Shown: in pieces, positions 40,891 through 53,400 of the stretch | Layout of the letters: each line of letters starts with the position of its first letter | Numbering within the stretch: the stretch's first letter is position 1 | DNA from: Diphasiastrum complanatum | Lineage: Eukaryota; Streptophyta; Lycopodiopsida; Lycopodiales; Lycopodiaceae | Reading direction: 5' to 3' | Assembly: GCA_029204225.1 (NCBI GenBank) | Contig: CM055102.1 | Span: 45,146,484 to 45,210,483 of the forward strand | Length of the DNA: 64,000 nucleotides | The notes under the pieces: model-generated | The model's input: only the letters and a program-made list of their open reading frames with translations | Told to the model about the DNA's origin: nothing | Database searches by the model: none | Made by a program: the position numbers and the translations under genes

Positions 40891-41979
40891 TTTAAAGACT
40901 ATACGATCGAGGATGTGACCATCCAATTACCACCAAATGGTAATTCACCCTACGAAGGCCCGGCCTGAACCATCACTCTCTCCTTGAGTGAGCCCAATGA
41001 AAGTAACGAATACATTGTCCACGTCGGGGCTCATCTCAATCGGGAACAACGTAGAAGGCTTGAAAAGCTTTTGTGCAAATATTGCCACGTCTTTGCTTGG
41101 TCCTATAAGGACATGAAAAGAGTCTCACCCCAAGTAGCTATGCATCATATTCCCCTTAAACCGGGTGCGAAACTGCTAGTTGTCCCTACAGATGTAATCC
41201 GATCTACAAGGCTCTATGAAATCGAACATACTGAGTGGGTCTCCCAAATCGTCATCGTTCCTACGAAAAATGAAAAACTCTGCGTCTGTGTCGACTTTAA
41301 AAAACTTAATGTCGTCATAGAACGTGATCATTTTCCATTAGCTTTCGGAGAATCCATCTTAGAAAATCTAGCAGGAGATGAGGCCTACTCGTTCTTAGAT
41401 GGCTTTAGCGGATACAATATGATTCAAATTGCTGAAGAAGATCAACATAAAACCGCTTTTGCCTTAGAATGGGGAGCCTTCTGTTGGAAAGTCATGTCTT
41501 TTGGTCTCTGTAATGCTCCTAGCACTTTCCAGCATGTTATGCAAGCTGCCTTTTCTCAACAGATGGGAGATACCCTAGAGGTTTACTTGAACGATTTAGG
41601 CGCACATTCCGAAGAAACACGTCATCTATCTATGCTTGAGAAAATTTTTATCCAATGTCAACGCTTCGGCATCTCCATGAACCCTGAAAAATGCAAGATT
41701 TGGTAATAGATGGTATTGTGTTAGGACATATCATTTCAAAAAACGGCATCTCAACTGACCCTGACAAGGTCTTGATCATTCAAAATCTGTCCGAACCACG
41801 CACCATCCGCGAAGTTTATTCTTTCCTAGGCCACGCCAACTACTATCGATGCTTTATTCTCGATTTCGTCAATAAAGCACGAATAATCTATAAAGTGGTT
41901 GTTGTTCCCAAATGGACTGATGAACAACGAGTCGCATTCATTCAGCTAAAGGAAGTCCTTACCAATGCACTATCCTCTG

Positions 41980-42457
41980 TGTAAGAATCGTCTTATGAAG
42001 ATCTGTTGCAAAACAACCAAAAGGACACCTGTGGAGCAAAACCACCCATCCAAACCTAGATCCCTCTTGGAGTTTCTTGCTGGACCTAGCCCCCAAGCCA
42101 TAGTGAAGAACACAAGAGAGGAGAGGAGAAACTGGTTCAAGAATCTGAATTCACAACAGGGAGATGGGCGAGTTTCCATAGGATATATTCTCTCCAAGAG
42201 AGACAAAATATTCTCCCTAGGATCATGCAACCTATATCGAGCTTATTGACTTCCTATTCTTGCATTAAAGTAGTCATTCACTATGCATGTGCTCCTATCT
42301 CCAATTATGGGTCTGGGCCCCTCATATGATTATTAATTACATTACAAGCCAAGCTTGGAATGACAAGGCATAACCAATAACCATATACACCTGGAGTGAC
42401 CGGCTATCCATGTCAGGAATTATTTCCGATACCCTTATACAAGACATGGACGTAACA
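41980..42457 (-). repeat. 3' LTR of the LARD-like element
   Basis: It is 478 bp, TGTAAGAATCGTC...GGACGTAACA, with the PPT complement immediately to its right. Confidence 0.9.
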
Positions 42458-45400
42458 TTCTTCCCCCCTAAAACTAGTTTTGTCCTCAGAACGAGTAACT
42501 AGGGAAGAAACAATTTGTATGCTTTTAACTTTTCCCCACGAATCATTATCCTCAATTTGACCAACCAACCTAAGCAAGCACACAGAGATAGAACGATTTC
42601 TCAATTGTTTATCTCTGATTCTGAGCACTCGTTCAGGGTCCAAAGGTATGTATTGAGCGATAAATCCTCCAAATGAAAAAAAAATCTTCAATGCATCTTA
42701 TTGTCATCATCATATAAAGTAAATTTGCATGATACACTGGATAGCAGTCAATCAAACCTGAAGATTAAGTTTAAAAGCTAACAAATCAATTATTTAACTT
42801 TCAGAAATTATCCTGAAAATCAATCTTTAGTCTGGCTTCAATATCAAATAAGTACTTAGAGATGGAATAATTCTCAAATTATATATCTCTGTACTGAAGT
42901 ACTATATCGACCTTTAGAAGTACACTAAGAGATAAATTTTCCTATTGGATTTGATCCTCTCCAATCTAATAACATCACCTTCATGTAACCTCAATTTACA
43001 TGAATCACTGGGTGAGTTCTCACCTTACATTAGAGATCAATGTTCAAAAGTTAAAGATCCAAAACAATTATAGTCCAAGATTATCCACAATTGCTTGTAG
43101 ACTTGTCATAAATGCTTCTTGGTACAAATACACTTAGAATTTTTTTTCAGGAACTAAGGTACAAAACTCATCCAACCAAATCTCTAGGAGATCCATCAAG
43201 ATAAAAATGACTTTAACTCAGTCCTGAGTACCCCAGATACTCTCTAGAGTTAAGTGCTCTATCCCTAGCATCATATGCTAGAGAATAGCAACCATTCAAT
43301 CTTAATAGACTTAAGTGCTCCTATTTAACCAGAGATTTTAGGTTGAAAAACACTACACAAGCATTCCTTGACTACAATCTGTAAAGGTAAGCAAATTCCT
43401 CATAAGTAAACAATCACTTAATGGAAATGCTTGTGAGATCCAAACAATCTCAAGTTTGTACACAAATTTAGAGTTCAAATAACATATCTAAACTTTTAAC
43501 TCAACCAATTGATCAAGAATTACTCACCTTAAGAATCATCATATTTTCATATAATCATCTAATGGCCTTTAAGTGTCAATTTATGATCTGTCAATCATAA
43601 CCATTTAGAATCTTATGATTCGTCAATCATAATTTATCGGATTCCAAAACCATACTTAATCATTTAGAGATATTGGAGTATATAAGAAACATTCTGAAAT
43701 CTTTTCCACAAGGAAAATTATTGGATTCCAAGAATATTCTTCCAACCCGACTCTTAACCAGATTATGAGTTCCAAATTCTACAATCTAAACAAAAACCAA
43801 TGGACTCTGTTTGTATTACCATTTTAGCAATCACTAACCATCGGTCTACATGTCATTCTACCCAAGAAATCCCCTTTAGAATCACTGATGTCCCATACCA
43901 CCAGCTTTTCCTCCAAGAATCCTCTGCATCTAGATCTGTTTTGCCCAAAAAGTCAAAAAGACTATTTGACTATCCTATATCCAAATCATTAGGATCAAAT
44001 TCACAACCAATTCTAGGAGATAATCCTAACAATAGAAATCCCTCATGCTCCTTTAGTGTTACTCAAAGACCACCATTTCATATTGTACCAAACACGGAAA
44101 AAACAAAACATATCATCCAAGTACAATTGAAATGCCGTAAATGTATTCACTAATCCAAAAGAAACATAGATTTCAACAAAACCGAATACCATACTGTCCT
44201 ATAGATATCCAATATCTAATCTAGAATCAGTAAAAAGAACTTAATTCTTTTAATAAGTTAGAACTCTCTTGGTTGTTATAGCCATCATAGAGAAATACTC
44301 TATAACAGAAAGAAATCCAAATTACTAGATTCCTGTATGGAACACCTTCCATCTGCTTTACTTTGCAAGATCCAAATCTAATTGCAAAACAGAGATGGTT
44401 CCAAAAATGAGTCTTGCCACTACTTTTCCCTTAGAATCATCGAATTCTCAAAATTCTAATTCATACAGGGGAAAAGGAATCCAAATTCCCAAAGGCAGTC
44501 TTCTTAAATAATTTCCAATTTTATTCTCACTTGCAATTAGTTATACTTCAGGAATTGAATGTAAATTATATAATTGGATCACTAAGACCAACAATCATCT
44601 ACCACTCAGACTTCCACTTTTTTCCCCCTTCCAAAAATGGTTCAGGTTAACAAAACCTGCAATTTGTACTAGGAAAAAGTTCAATTTGGTATCATTAACT
44701 TAACAACTAATTAACCAGACAGTTTTGATTGTTCAAACATTAAGTACCGCACTTGATTCCTGGAAAATCTCCTTATGGATTAGCATAGAAACTATTCCAA
44801 TAAGATTTCCGACATTCTTGGTCTTTATTGATCCCAAAAACAAGAAATGCTCCTAAATTGACATATTCACAAAATCTTCAAGTAAAAGTGAAGGTTACAT
44901 TGACCTTAAAGAGCTGACTGATTCAACACATTAAGATCATTCACTTTATAAGTCATTCATGTTTGATCAATAACCAATGACTTTGAACAAATCGAAAACG
45001 TCCATGGTTTCTTCAAATTTTACGTAAACTAGGATTTTCAAATTCCATTCAATATGGACCTAAACTGTGAAAATCGATCAAACATCAACTTGATAGTTTC
45101 ACAATTACTGTCACATATTGGAAGGATTCTAAAATATCCAGCATGCATCCCACATGACATGTAGTGATTTCAATATAAAAATCAATTTTTACATAAATTG
45201 CCAATAAACTGGAAAATTAGCCCTGGGATTTCCGAAATCTGTTCGAAATGGACCAACTGTGAAAATCAATTAAGAAGATCGATTTATCAAATTCACAGGC
45301 ATTGTCAAATATCGAAACAATCTGCATGCAACTGACTTGGTCAAGAAAACGAAAAAATTCCCGTTATTAGCCTAGCCACTAGGAAATCTACTTTTTGATC

Positions 45401-46819
45401 TAGAATTACCAAAAATAGCTTCATGCAAGAAATCATCCGATCAATCTACTAATTTCGCATGCAACATGCATCCAAGCATGCATACAGGTCTATTCATACA
45501 TTTTCTTCAACATACAATGACTACATTGAGTTACAAGCATGCATGCATCAGAACATTTCCAAAATTTTGCAAATTTTAGTTCAAAAATTGCCAAACTTCA
45601 GACAACCATAACTTTCTCTACAATATACCAAATTGGTCGCTGTAAAGCATAGTACAGAGGGAGAGTGGGTCTACAAGGCACTTGCCACATCACTTGCCAC
45701 CTAAGCTTCACACGTGCAAGTTGTAAAGGGCTAAAAAATAGGTAGGAGGGCACACTTTGGGAAGGTGGTATCATCAAAAGTTGCACTCCAGCCCAATAAG
45801 CCTTAAATCAGAGGTTACAAGCACTCTACTAAGGCTCATTATAGAGGCATTGAAGCTTCTAATAGGTCCAACAACCAATCATAAGCTCAGATCATGCAAA
45901 AAATGCATTTTGGGCCTCCTTCAACAAGCAAAACTTTAACATAAAGGTGTCGAATAATGCTCACCTATCCAACATAAAGGTGTCTAATGCTCACCAATCC
46001 AAATTGGATGCATGATGGCTCAAAACAGACACAATCCATCATATCTTTAAGCTTGTAATGAGAACCAACAGGTTCAGACCCCCATTTGAAAGGTATTCAT
46101 GCCCAAAAATAATAAAAAATACACTAATTTTTGGTGTTTTGATCCCCCTAATGGTGTCTAATCCTAACCAAACTTCATAACAGCCCTATGATAGCTTCAT
46201 TACGTCTTTGAAACCGTTCTTACCAACTCTTGGCTGAGAATTTTGAGATCTACCACAAAATTAGTCCAAAAATCATCAAAAAACCTTGGTTTTTAACCAA
46301 TTTTGACCAAAATTTGTGAAATAAATCCACAAATAAGTGCAATCTGACCCGTAAATCCATTGCATGCAAGCACTAAAAGTTTTGATTCTAGTCAAACATA
46401 GTTTCTATAGCCCATTTTTGGTCCAAAAACCCCAATTTTTGGTCCAAAATCACTATCTAGTCAACCTTTTGACTATTCAAACATCATGCAATCATTAAAT
46501 CCTATAATTAATGACTGTAAAACAACAAGTACAATATGGAAAACTTACTACATCAATACCTATGATCAATTTCAAGCAAAAAACTTCAATTCTAGGTGAA
46601 AAATTCACTAAATTTACCATAAAAAAATCCTTTGATTTCCACCAAAAACTATGGAGAAACCCCATGATTATGATTTTTAGGCTGAAAGTACACCAAATTC
46701 AGAGAAGCCACCTACTTGGAGATCAATTCCACCACCTGGAAGTAACTTGCAAGGAGAAATCCACAAAAACTGAGAAAACACAAGAAGTAGTTCTACCTTC
46801 CGATTGATGCAAATCCAGA
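42458..46819 (-). other. Internal domain of the LARD-like element
   Basis: AT-rich sequence of about 4.36 kb with no recognised coding region. No domain motif of gag, protease, integrase, RT or RNase H was seen. Confidence 0.7.
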
Positions 46820-46831
46820 GCTCTGATACCA
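46820..46831 (-). promoter_or_regulatory. Primer-binding site, tRNA-Met type
   Basis: The minus strand reads TGGTATCAGAGC, one base from the LTR end. Confidence 0.85.
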
Positions 46832-46832
46832 C

Positions 46833-47324
46833 TGTAAGAATCGCCTTATGAAGATCTGACTAGATCCTATTGCAAAACAAACCAAAAGGACACCTGTGAA
46901 GCAAAAGCACCCATCCAAACCTAGATCCCTCTTGGAGTTTCCTCTTGGACCTAGCCCCCAAGCCATAATGAAGGACACAAGAGAGGAGAGGAGAAACTGG
47001 CTCAAGAATCTGAATTCAAAATAGGGAGATGGGTGAGTTTCCATAGGATATATTCTCTCCAAGAGATAGATAATATTCTCTCTAGGATCCCCATGCAACC
47101 TATATTGAGTTTATTGACTTCCTATTCTTGCATTAAAGCAGTCATTCACTATGCATGTGCTCCTATGTCCAATTACAGGTCTGGGCCCCTCATATGATTA
47201 TTAATTACATTACAGGCCAAGCCCGGAATGACGAGGCATAACCAATAACCATATACACCTGGAGTGACCGGCTATCCATGTCAGGAATTATTTTGATACC
47301 CTTACACAAGACATGGATGTAACA
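46833..47324 (-). repeat. 5' LTR of the LARD-like element
   Basis: It is 492 bp, TGTAAGAATCGCC...GGATGTAACA. It carries about 14 extra bases (near 46858) relative to the other LTR. Confidence 0.9.
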
Positions 47325-47510
47325 CTTTGGGCTCCTGATTATTCCAAAGAATTCCATGTGCATACCGATGCATCCAAGTATGCCATTGGAGCAGTGCTCA
47401 CCCAACCAAGAGAATTTAAAAATGATTATCCAATCCGATTCCTTGGTAGACAATTGATACATGCACAAAATGAAACAAAACTTAGGTGAGCTCTGAAATT
47501 GATTTACCCT

Positions 47511-48436
47511 TATAGCCAAGTGATCGCGAAGCGAAGCGAAACACGAAGGAAAAGGATTCACGAACAAGATCAGTTCGTCAAGAATTCAGATATGATTGCT
47601 GGTCACTGCCAGCTACATCATTCCTACAATCCTTCAGAGTGTAGACAACCACTGCTGATTTATGTTAACAGATTAATACAACATTCACCAATATCAAACC
47701 AATATGCAGAATAGAATAAAGCAAGTGAATCAGACACACGAATAGTAGCAGACAAAAATACATTCGAGATCATACAATCATTTAGAATAATATGTGCACA
47801 ACAGCTACAATATTATCTATTGTTTTTCTTGATTCTTCAAGCACTGCATGACAGATCCACGTAGTGCATTGGCGTGAGAGAAATATAGTTCTCTCACGAA
47901 TTGTGTCTCGCTTACTAGCGGACTTCTGGATCTACAGATCCTCTACAAAATTGTCTTGCACACAGGCGAACTTGTATTTTGTATTTTTTGTCCTCTAACT
48001 TTTTGTCTTGCTTACTTGCTTACAACATTATGCATCAAATAGAAAGTATATAGTTCGCGAACTTTTTCGTGTCGCGTCGTGTAACTTACAGATTAGAAAT
48101 ATTAAACATCTACAAATAATCGTGAATTACAAGAGTGGCAGATTAGCCACGATCAAGAATATTTCTGCTGATGTCATGATATCTGATCAAATATTTGTAC
48201 CCCATGGTACTTGGCTGATCTTCTTGGCTGTTCGTGGAGCAAAACAATTTCGTGTCATGTGTCACGAAATTGTTTGCGAACAATTTCGTTTCTTGTGTCT
48301 TTTCTGTCAAAATATGTGTAGAGAGCTAGCATGGCTTTGGCTCTAGAAACATTTTGTTTCTTCAAGATCTCTTCACAAACATTGGCTTTGACCTCACCCA
48401 TTTCACTAATCAGCAGAGTGAGAATAGGGTCTGAGC
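47511..48436. other. Unassigned, hairpin-rich interval
   Basis: It begins with a GCGAA-repeat (GCGAAGCGAAGCGAAAC near 47526). It contains perfect inverted repeats: CGTGAGAGAA/TTCTCTCACG (47873-47882 and 47889-47898) and AAACAATTTCGTG/CACGAAATTGTTT (48242-48254 and 48263-48275). Phrases such as TGTCTCGCTTAC/TGTCTTGCTTAC recur. No protein homology was seen. Confidence 0.6.
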
Positions 48437-49409
48437 GGCCTATTCGACATATTTAGATGAGTTCCATTCTTTCAAGCTCACCTCCAAGGATGGCAGTTAC
48501 ACCATAATCGACATCTCCCCGGAATGCTTACAACGCATAGGATTCTCAAAACTGGGTGAGACGATTCATGGAAGAGGAACCAGTTATGATTCCAAATATT
48601 TCATGAAATTCCTGCAAGAAGACGACAAAACCATTGCGTAGACCAATGATGGCATGTCCATCAAGCTAATCAAGGATTCTAAGCTCCGAGCAGCCACAAA
48701 TTTTCTCATGCACATGGTGGAGGTATACATTGCCAAGATGGATCGCATCCCACCAAGCGATCTATTTTCGTTAACTATGACCATAGATGATCCAACCAAG
48801 AATTACAAGTGGGCAGAGAAAGTCACTAACAAATTATGTGTGGCCCTAAAAGCCAAAAAAATCCCCTACCAAGTGTGGCTATCTCTTACACATGTTGGTC
48901 GCACAACATCTGCCGCCGCCCTGAAAGAGCTAAAGGAAGTCTATCTTAGCAGAAAAAAGCGGGCCACCCCACAGGTTTCAGCAGAACCTGCCTCACCTGC
49001 ACCTCCCACGAAGAAGCAAAATGACAAGGTGATAAGCACCGAGACCGGTATTTCCCCTGATATCTCTTTCAGCGATATAGGGGCTGAATATGCTGAATCC
49101 AGCGGGAGTCTTAAATCTTCTCAGGTCCCAAAGGAGGTTCTAGCGCAGTATGAGGCTCTACTCCAACAAGCCCAACAACGAAGACAAGCGGTAGTTGCAG
49201 CAACTGGCTCCTTGGATATTGGCACTTCCGATTTTGATTCAGTAGGCATGGTACTGTCCACTCAGGTAACTTTAGTCATTCTGGTATCATTACCTACTAA
49301 CCCCATCGATACCACTAACTTTCCCTTCATCCAACGCAAATTTTCTCTAGAATCTCAATGCATTGCTGATTCTAACCACCTCTCTCCCCTCAACCTGACC
49401 CACAAATAG
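48437..49409 (+). pseudogene. Orphan ORF, possibly transposon-derived
   Basis: An open frame follows a TGA and reads TYLDEFHSFKLTSKDGSYTI and IDISPECLQRIGFSKLGETI. It is broken by one TAG at 48639-48641 and reopens at the ATG at 48654 for 251 codons. The latter part reads MSIKLIKDSKLRAATNFLMH, DRIPPSDLFSLTMTIDD and YQVWLSLTHVGRTTSAAALK. A Pro/Lys-rich linker and a Gln-rich coiled segment (VLAQYEALLQQAQQRRQAVV) follow. I do not recognise the family. Length, composition and a single stop suggest real former coding sequence. Its place among gypsy remnants suggests an extra ORF of a retroelement, but a host pseudogene is possible. A further frame (ALADEAPAIWHRITPIGPSK) follows near 49420. Confidence 0.5.
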
Positions 49410-50316
49410 AACATGCCTTGGCAGATGAAGCACCAGCAATATGGCACAGAATCACGCCTATTGGACCTAGCAAGGATTTGCTTACATCACAGGAGTTTGC
49501 AAAGAAATATCAGACTACAGCTATGTACTGCCAAACTTGGACCATTGCAAAAACCATAAAGAACTAGTCAAGCTCCTAGATCCACAACCACTCTGGTGCC
49601 ATTAGCTCTTCCTACAGAGCAAACCCTCCATGGCACAGTATCTCAAAACACCCGCCTACATGCGCACCAATCCGTACTATTATCCGGTAGCACGATGAGA
49701 ACCGTTTCCTATCACCAAGACAAAGAACCGGATCCTTTGGACCAAACTCATAGGAGTGGATACCGGCATCCTAGAGGATGACATGGTCACCAATTGTTGC
49801 GCCGGCGCCTCAAAGGGCACTGAGACTTGATCAGTTTTCTCAACACGTGCTTAATTCTAACATTCATCCATCATGCACTTATGTAAAAGCCAACTTAGAA
49901 ACGTAACAAGCTTAACCATTCTGACTTAAGAAAACTAGAATCCCAACCAGATCGAAAGCCAACTCAGAATCTGTCCCCAAAAGGTAACCAAAGGCAAAGA
50001 CAAGCCACACATGAAACTCAAGGCATAGCGGTGAGCCACACGTCGATGACGTGGACCCTTAGCGTCGGCGATGCAAAAAGGTTGTAGTAAGGGTCCTTCC
50101 ACTTGGACCAATCCCAGAGGCAAAATTGAAATGGTAATCATCCCCAAGGATCAACTTTATTAAATTTGGAAGAGGTTACATTCATACATAGATTGACTGG
50201 TCTCAAGGCCACCAACACGTGCTGGGCATTGTGCCTTGCTCATGCTGGTAGAGGGAGCTGAGACCTGGCGATTGGATTCCTGCCGCTGGCTGAGCTGCCC
50301 AAGTTTATGTCTGCCG

Positions 50317-51045
50317 TGTGAAGTTTTTAGCACGTGTGAACTTCACCACACACCCTACAGGATCTTACTGAGGTGTTGTGATTGCACAAGATTGATCAAA
50401 GCACAGTATGCTTGAAAAATCTAAGGCAAGAGCACAATGGCATACATCTAATGAAAAAATCTAACTCTTCACTATGAGAAATGAATGTCAGAAAAAATTC
50501 TAAGTGTTCAGTATGGGAAAAAGAGGCTGCTCTCAAGTAGAGAGAGAAAATTATACATAGAAAACTCGGGTAGAGAGAGAATGAGTCCAAAACACCAAAG
50601 TCTCAATATTCACAATGTGGCAAAACATGCCCAGCTTTCCCTATATGAGAGAGACTCGAATTCCTACAGTGGAGTTGCATGGAAAGTCCACTTAACTGAA
50701 CTAATTCACCTACCAGAGATCCACATGTGTAACTGCATGCATGGATGTTGCATTTTCTACATGTCAATTCATAAAATTGCCTAGACATGTGTAGATCACA
50801 GAAACTACTTTGCATGTTGCATGCACTGATTGCATGTGGCTTGCATGCATACAGTAAGACTTTGCATGCTATCTAAACATCTGCATGTCATCATAATTGA
50901 ACCTATCTAACTCAAATCTGAGCTACACTAGAAGGATATGTGCTCAATTCATACTCCTTTTATGTACAACATGAATCTAGTGGAAATCATCATGGACATG
51001 ACCCCAAAATCGAGATAGGAAGATAATATTTTAATAATCTTCACA
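50317..51045 (-). repeat. 3' LTR of copia at 50317
   Basis: It is 729 bp, TGTGAAGTTTTTAGC...AATCTTCACA, with the PPT complement next to it. Confidence 0.93.
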
Positions 51046-51059
51046 CTCCTCCTCAAAAT

Positions 51060-51944
51060 TTATGTTCCTATCAACATAGATTTCGAAATTAGGCCAAGGT
51101 TAGACCTCATCTCCATAAAGACATTCTTGAGTAGAGGCTTGGTGAGAAGATCTGCAACACAATCTGAAGATGAAACATGCTCCAATGAGATCTCTCTTCC
51201 AATGACTTTTTCTCTTACAAAATGATGAGCCACTTCAATATGCTTGCTCCTTGTATGAAAGACTAGATTATTTGCAAGAACTTGAGCAAAAATGTTATCA
51301 TTCTTGATAATTGATAAATCTTCATCTGCATAACACTTAAGCTCCAAAAGTAGCCTTTTGATCCATAAAACCTCCTTTGTTGTGGTTGTAAGAGATTTGT
51401 ATTCAGCTTCACAGGATGATAAGGAAATAGTTGCCTGCTTCTTTGATAGCCAATAAACCACATTTCCTCCAAGAAATATAGTGTAAGCACTTGTGGATTT
51501 CCTATCCAACCTGTCTCCTGCAAAATCTGAATCTGAAAAAGCAATTAAAGTCAAATTTTCTCCTTCATAGTATAGTCCATAATCCAAGGTAGAAGATATA
51601 TACCTCAAGACTCTTTTAGCCAACTTCCAATGATATAACTTTGGATCCTACATATGTTGACTTAGCTTATGAACACAAAAGCTTAGATCAGGCCTAGTCA
51701 CTGTTAACCAAATAAGTGAGCCAATAAGACTCCTATAAAGAGTGATGTCCTCAAAGGATTTTTCATCATCTTTAATAGGAACTTTTACAATGTGCTCCAT
51801 AGGTGTATCTATGCCTTTACAGTTCTCCATATGGAATTTACTGAGCATAGAAAGTGCATATCTACTTTGGCTTATAAATGCATGACCTTTCCAAAAATCT
51901 ATTTCAAGGCCTAGAATATAGTGAAGAACTCCTAAGTCCTGCAT
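51060..51944 (-). pseudogene. copia RNase H and RT C-terminus
   Basis: RNase H (51623 to 51060) reads AFSDSDFAGDRLDRKSTSAY, LSSCEAEYKSLTTTTKEVLW, HTRSKHIEVAHHFVREKVIG and ADLLTKPLLKNVF. The RT end (51944 to 51648) reads LGVLHYILGLEID, FHMENCKGIDTPMEH and LYRSLIGSLIWLTVTRPDL. A stop or frame change near 51645 separates them. This is the most intact part of the element. Confidence 0.9.
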
Positions 51945-51982
51945 CTTAAACTCAGTACCAAGTGCATGCTTAGTTTCTTCAA

Positions 51983-53400
51983 CTAACTTCTCACTGTTTC
52001 CACAAAGAATGATAAATCATCTACATAGATGAGAAGAATAATTACAAAGTTATCTACAAAATTATAATATAGAGAAGGGTCATATTCACTTAGACAAAAT
52101 CTGAGTAATATGAGATAGGAATTGAGCCTTGCATACCAAGACCTTGGTGCCTGTTTCAGTCCATACAAACTTTTGAACAAAAGACAAACTTTTGATTCAT
52201 CACCTTCCTTCACAAAACCTGGAGGCTGCTCCATATAAATCTCCTCCTCAAGGTAACCATTGATAAATGCATTAGAAACATCAAACTGGAACATACTCCA
52301 TTTGTGAAAACATGCAAGAGAGATGAGTATTTGAATTGTTACCATCTTTGCAACTGGTGCAAAGGTATCTTCATAATCAAGACCTTTGATCTGTGAGTAG
52401 CCTTTGGCACAAAGTCTTGATTTATACTTATCGATAGATCCATCATGTTATACTTGATTCTGAATACCCACTTACATTCGATCACATGCATGTTGCTTGG
52501 TGGCTTCACAAGCTCCCATGTGTTATTTGACATCAAGGCTTCAAATTCTTGGGTCATTGCTTCAACCCACTCCTTGGATTGAAAAGCTTCTTGGACATCC
52601 TTAGGCTCTTCATCTGATATAAAAAGTGCATGATAGGAAGTTTCACCTTCCACTTGCCTTCCTTCTTCACCATATGTGAGCCTCCTTGGCTCAGATCTTG
52701 CTCGTGTAGATCTTCTTGGTATGGTAGCTTGAATCTGCTCCTCCTCAAGCCTCGGCCTCACCTCTTCTTGAACAGCATCAAGATTGATGATTGATCTTAC
52801 ATGAGTCTCTTTGATATGTGCATCATCCAAGTTAAATTTCTGATCTTCATGGAAGATCACATCTCTACTAACAACATTTTTGTCAGTAGAAGGCAAATAA
52901 ATCTTGTATGCTTTTTTAGTGGATGCATAACCTACAAAAATTTCTTTTACTGCACTAGGATCTTCCTTCTTCCTACTTTCTAGAGGCACATGCACAAAGC
53001 ATACACAGCCAAAAATCCTAAGATGATCTACCTTAGACTTTTTCTTATACAACATCTCAAATGGTGTCTTTCCTCCTATTGCAAGATTTGGAAGCCTATT
53101 ACAAATATAGTTTGCACATGCAACTGCCTCTCCCCAAAATTCTTTAGGCAGAGAACCTTCTAGCCTAATGGCTTTTGCACATTCACACAAAGTTCTATTT
53201 TTTCTCTCAGCAACTCCATTTTGCTGAGGAGTATATGAGCAAGAAAACTCTCTTTGAATACTCTCTCTTTCACAAAAGTCTTTAAACTTATTGGAAGTGT
53301 ATTCTCCTCCACTATCACTTCTTAAAGCTTTTAACTTGAGAGGAAACTGCTTCTCTACTTAAGCTTTGAAAGTAAGAAAAACATCATAGACCACGGCTTT
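51983..53400 (-). pseudogene. copia integrase C-terminus and reverse transcriptase
   Basis: The piece 53190 to 52339 reads MCECAKAIRLEGSLPKEFWG, LRIFGCVCFVHVPLESRKKE and WELVKPPSNMHVIECKWVFR. RT continues from 52345 to 51983 with [39 protein letters not shown] and IYVDDL. The catalytic YVDD is present. A frame change near 52440 removes the KARLVAKGY block. Upstream (53400-53190) the integrase DDE region is readable in a broken frame ([16 protein letters not shown]). Confidence 0.88.

Larger units (their letters stand above)
41980..47324 (-). mobile_element. Noncoding LTR retroelement (LARD-like)
   Basis: A 5,345 bp element with a left LTR (41980-42457), a right LTR (46833-47324), a PPT complement TTCTTCCCCCCTA at 42458 and a PBS complement GCTCTGATACCA at 46820-46831. 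It is therefore minus-strand. The flanks CTCTG (41975) and CTTTG (47325) look like a 5 bp TSD with one mutation. The 4.4 kb between the LTRs shows no gag or pol motif in any frame; its longest ORF (43800-44153) is unrecognised. The LTRs differ at roughly two to three dozen positions plus indels. This structure fits a large retrotransposon derivative mobilised in trans, though extreme decay is an alternative. Confidence 0.82.
40984..47510 (+). pseudogene. Second gypsy lineage: RT and RNase H remnant, split
   Basis: RT at 40984-41706 contains LCKYCHVFAWSYKDMKRVSP, EWVSQIVIVPTKNEKLCVCV, DFKKL, SFLDGFSGYNMIQIAEEDQ and VMSFGLCNAPSTFQHVM. The catalytic box reads VYLNDLGAHS, with Asn for the first Asp of the usual YxDD. 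A frame change near 41700 leads to LGHIISKNGISTDPDKVLII and IREVYSFLGHANYYRCFI. RNase H (LWAPDYSKEFHVHTDASKYA and IGAVLT) resumes after the inserted LTR element at 47325 and decays by 47510. The wording resembles Tat/Athila-type rather than chromovirus RT. Confidence 0.85.

Noticed and set aside
43800-44153. 117-codon ORF inside the LARD-like element
   Set aside because: No match to any retroelement domain, AT-rich, and not longer than expected by chance over 4.4 kb.
47873-48275. Possible hammerhead ribozyme or retrozyme
   Set aside because: Stems exist, but the conserved CTGATGA and GAAA core was not found in register around them.
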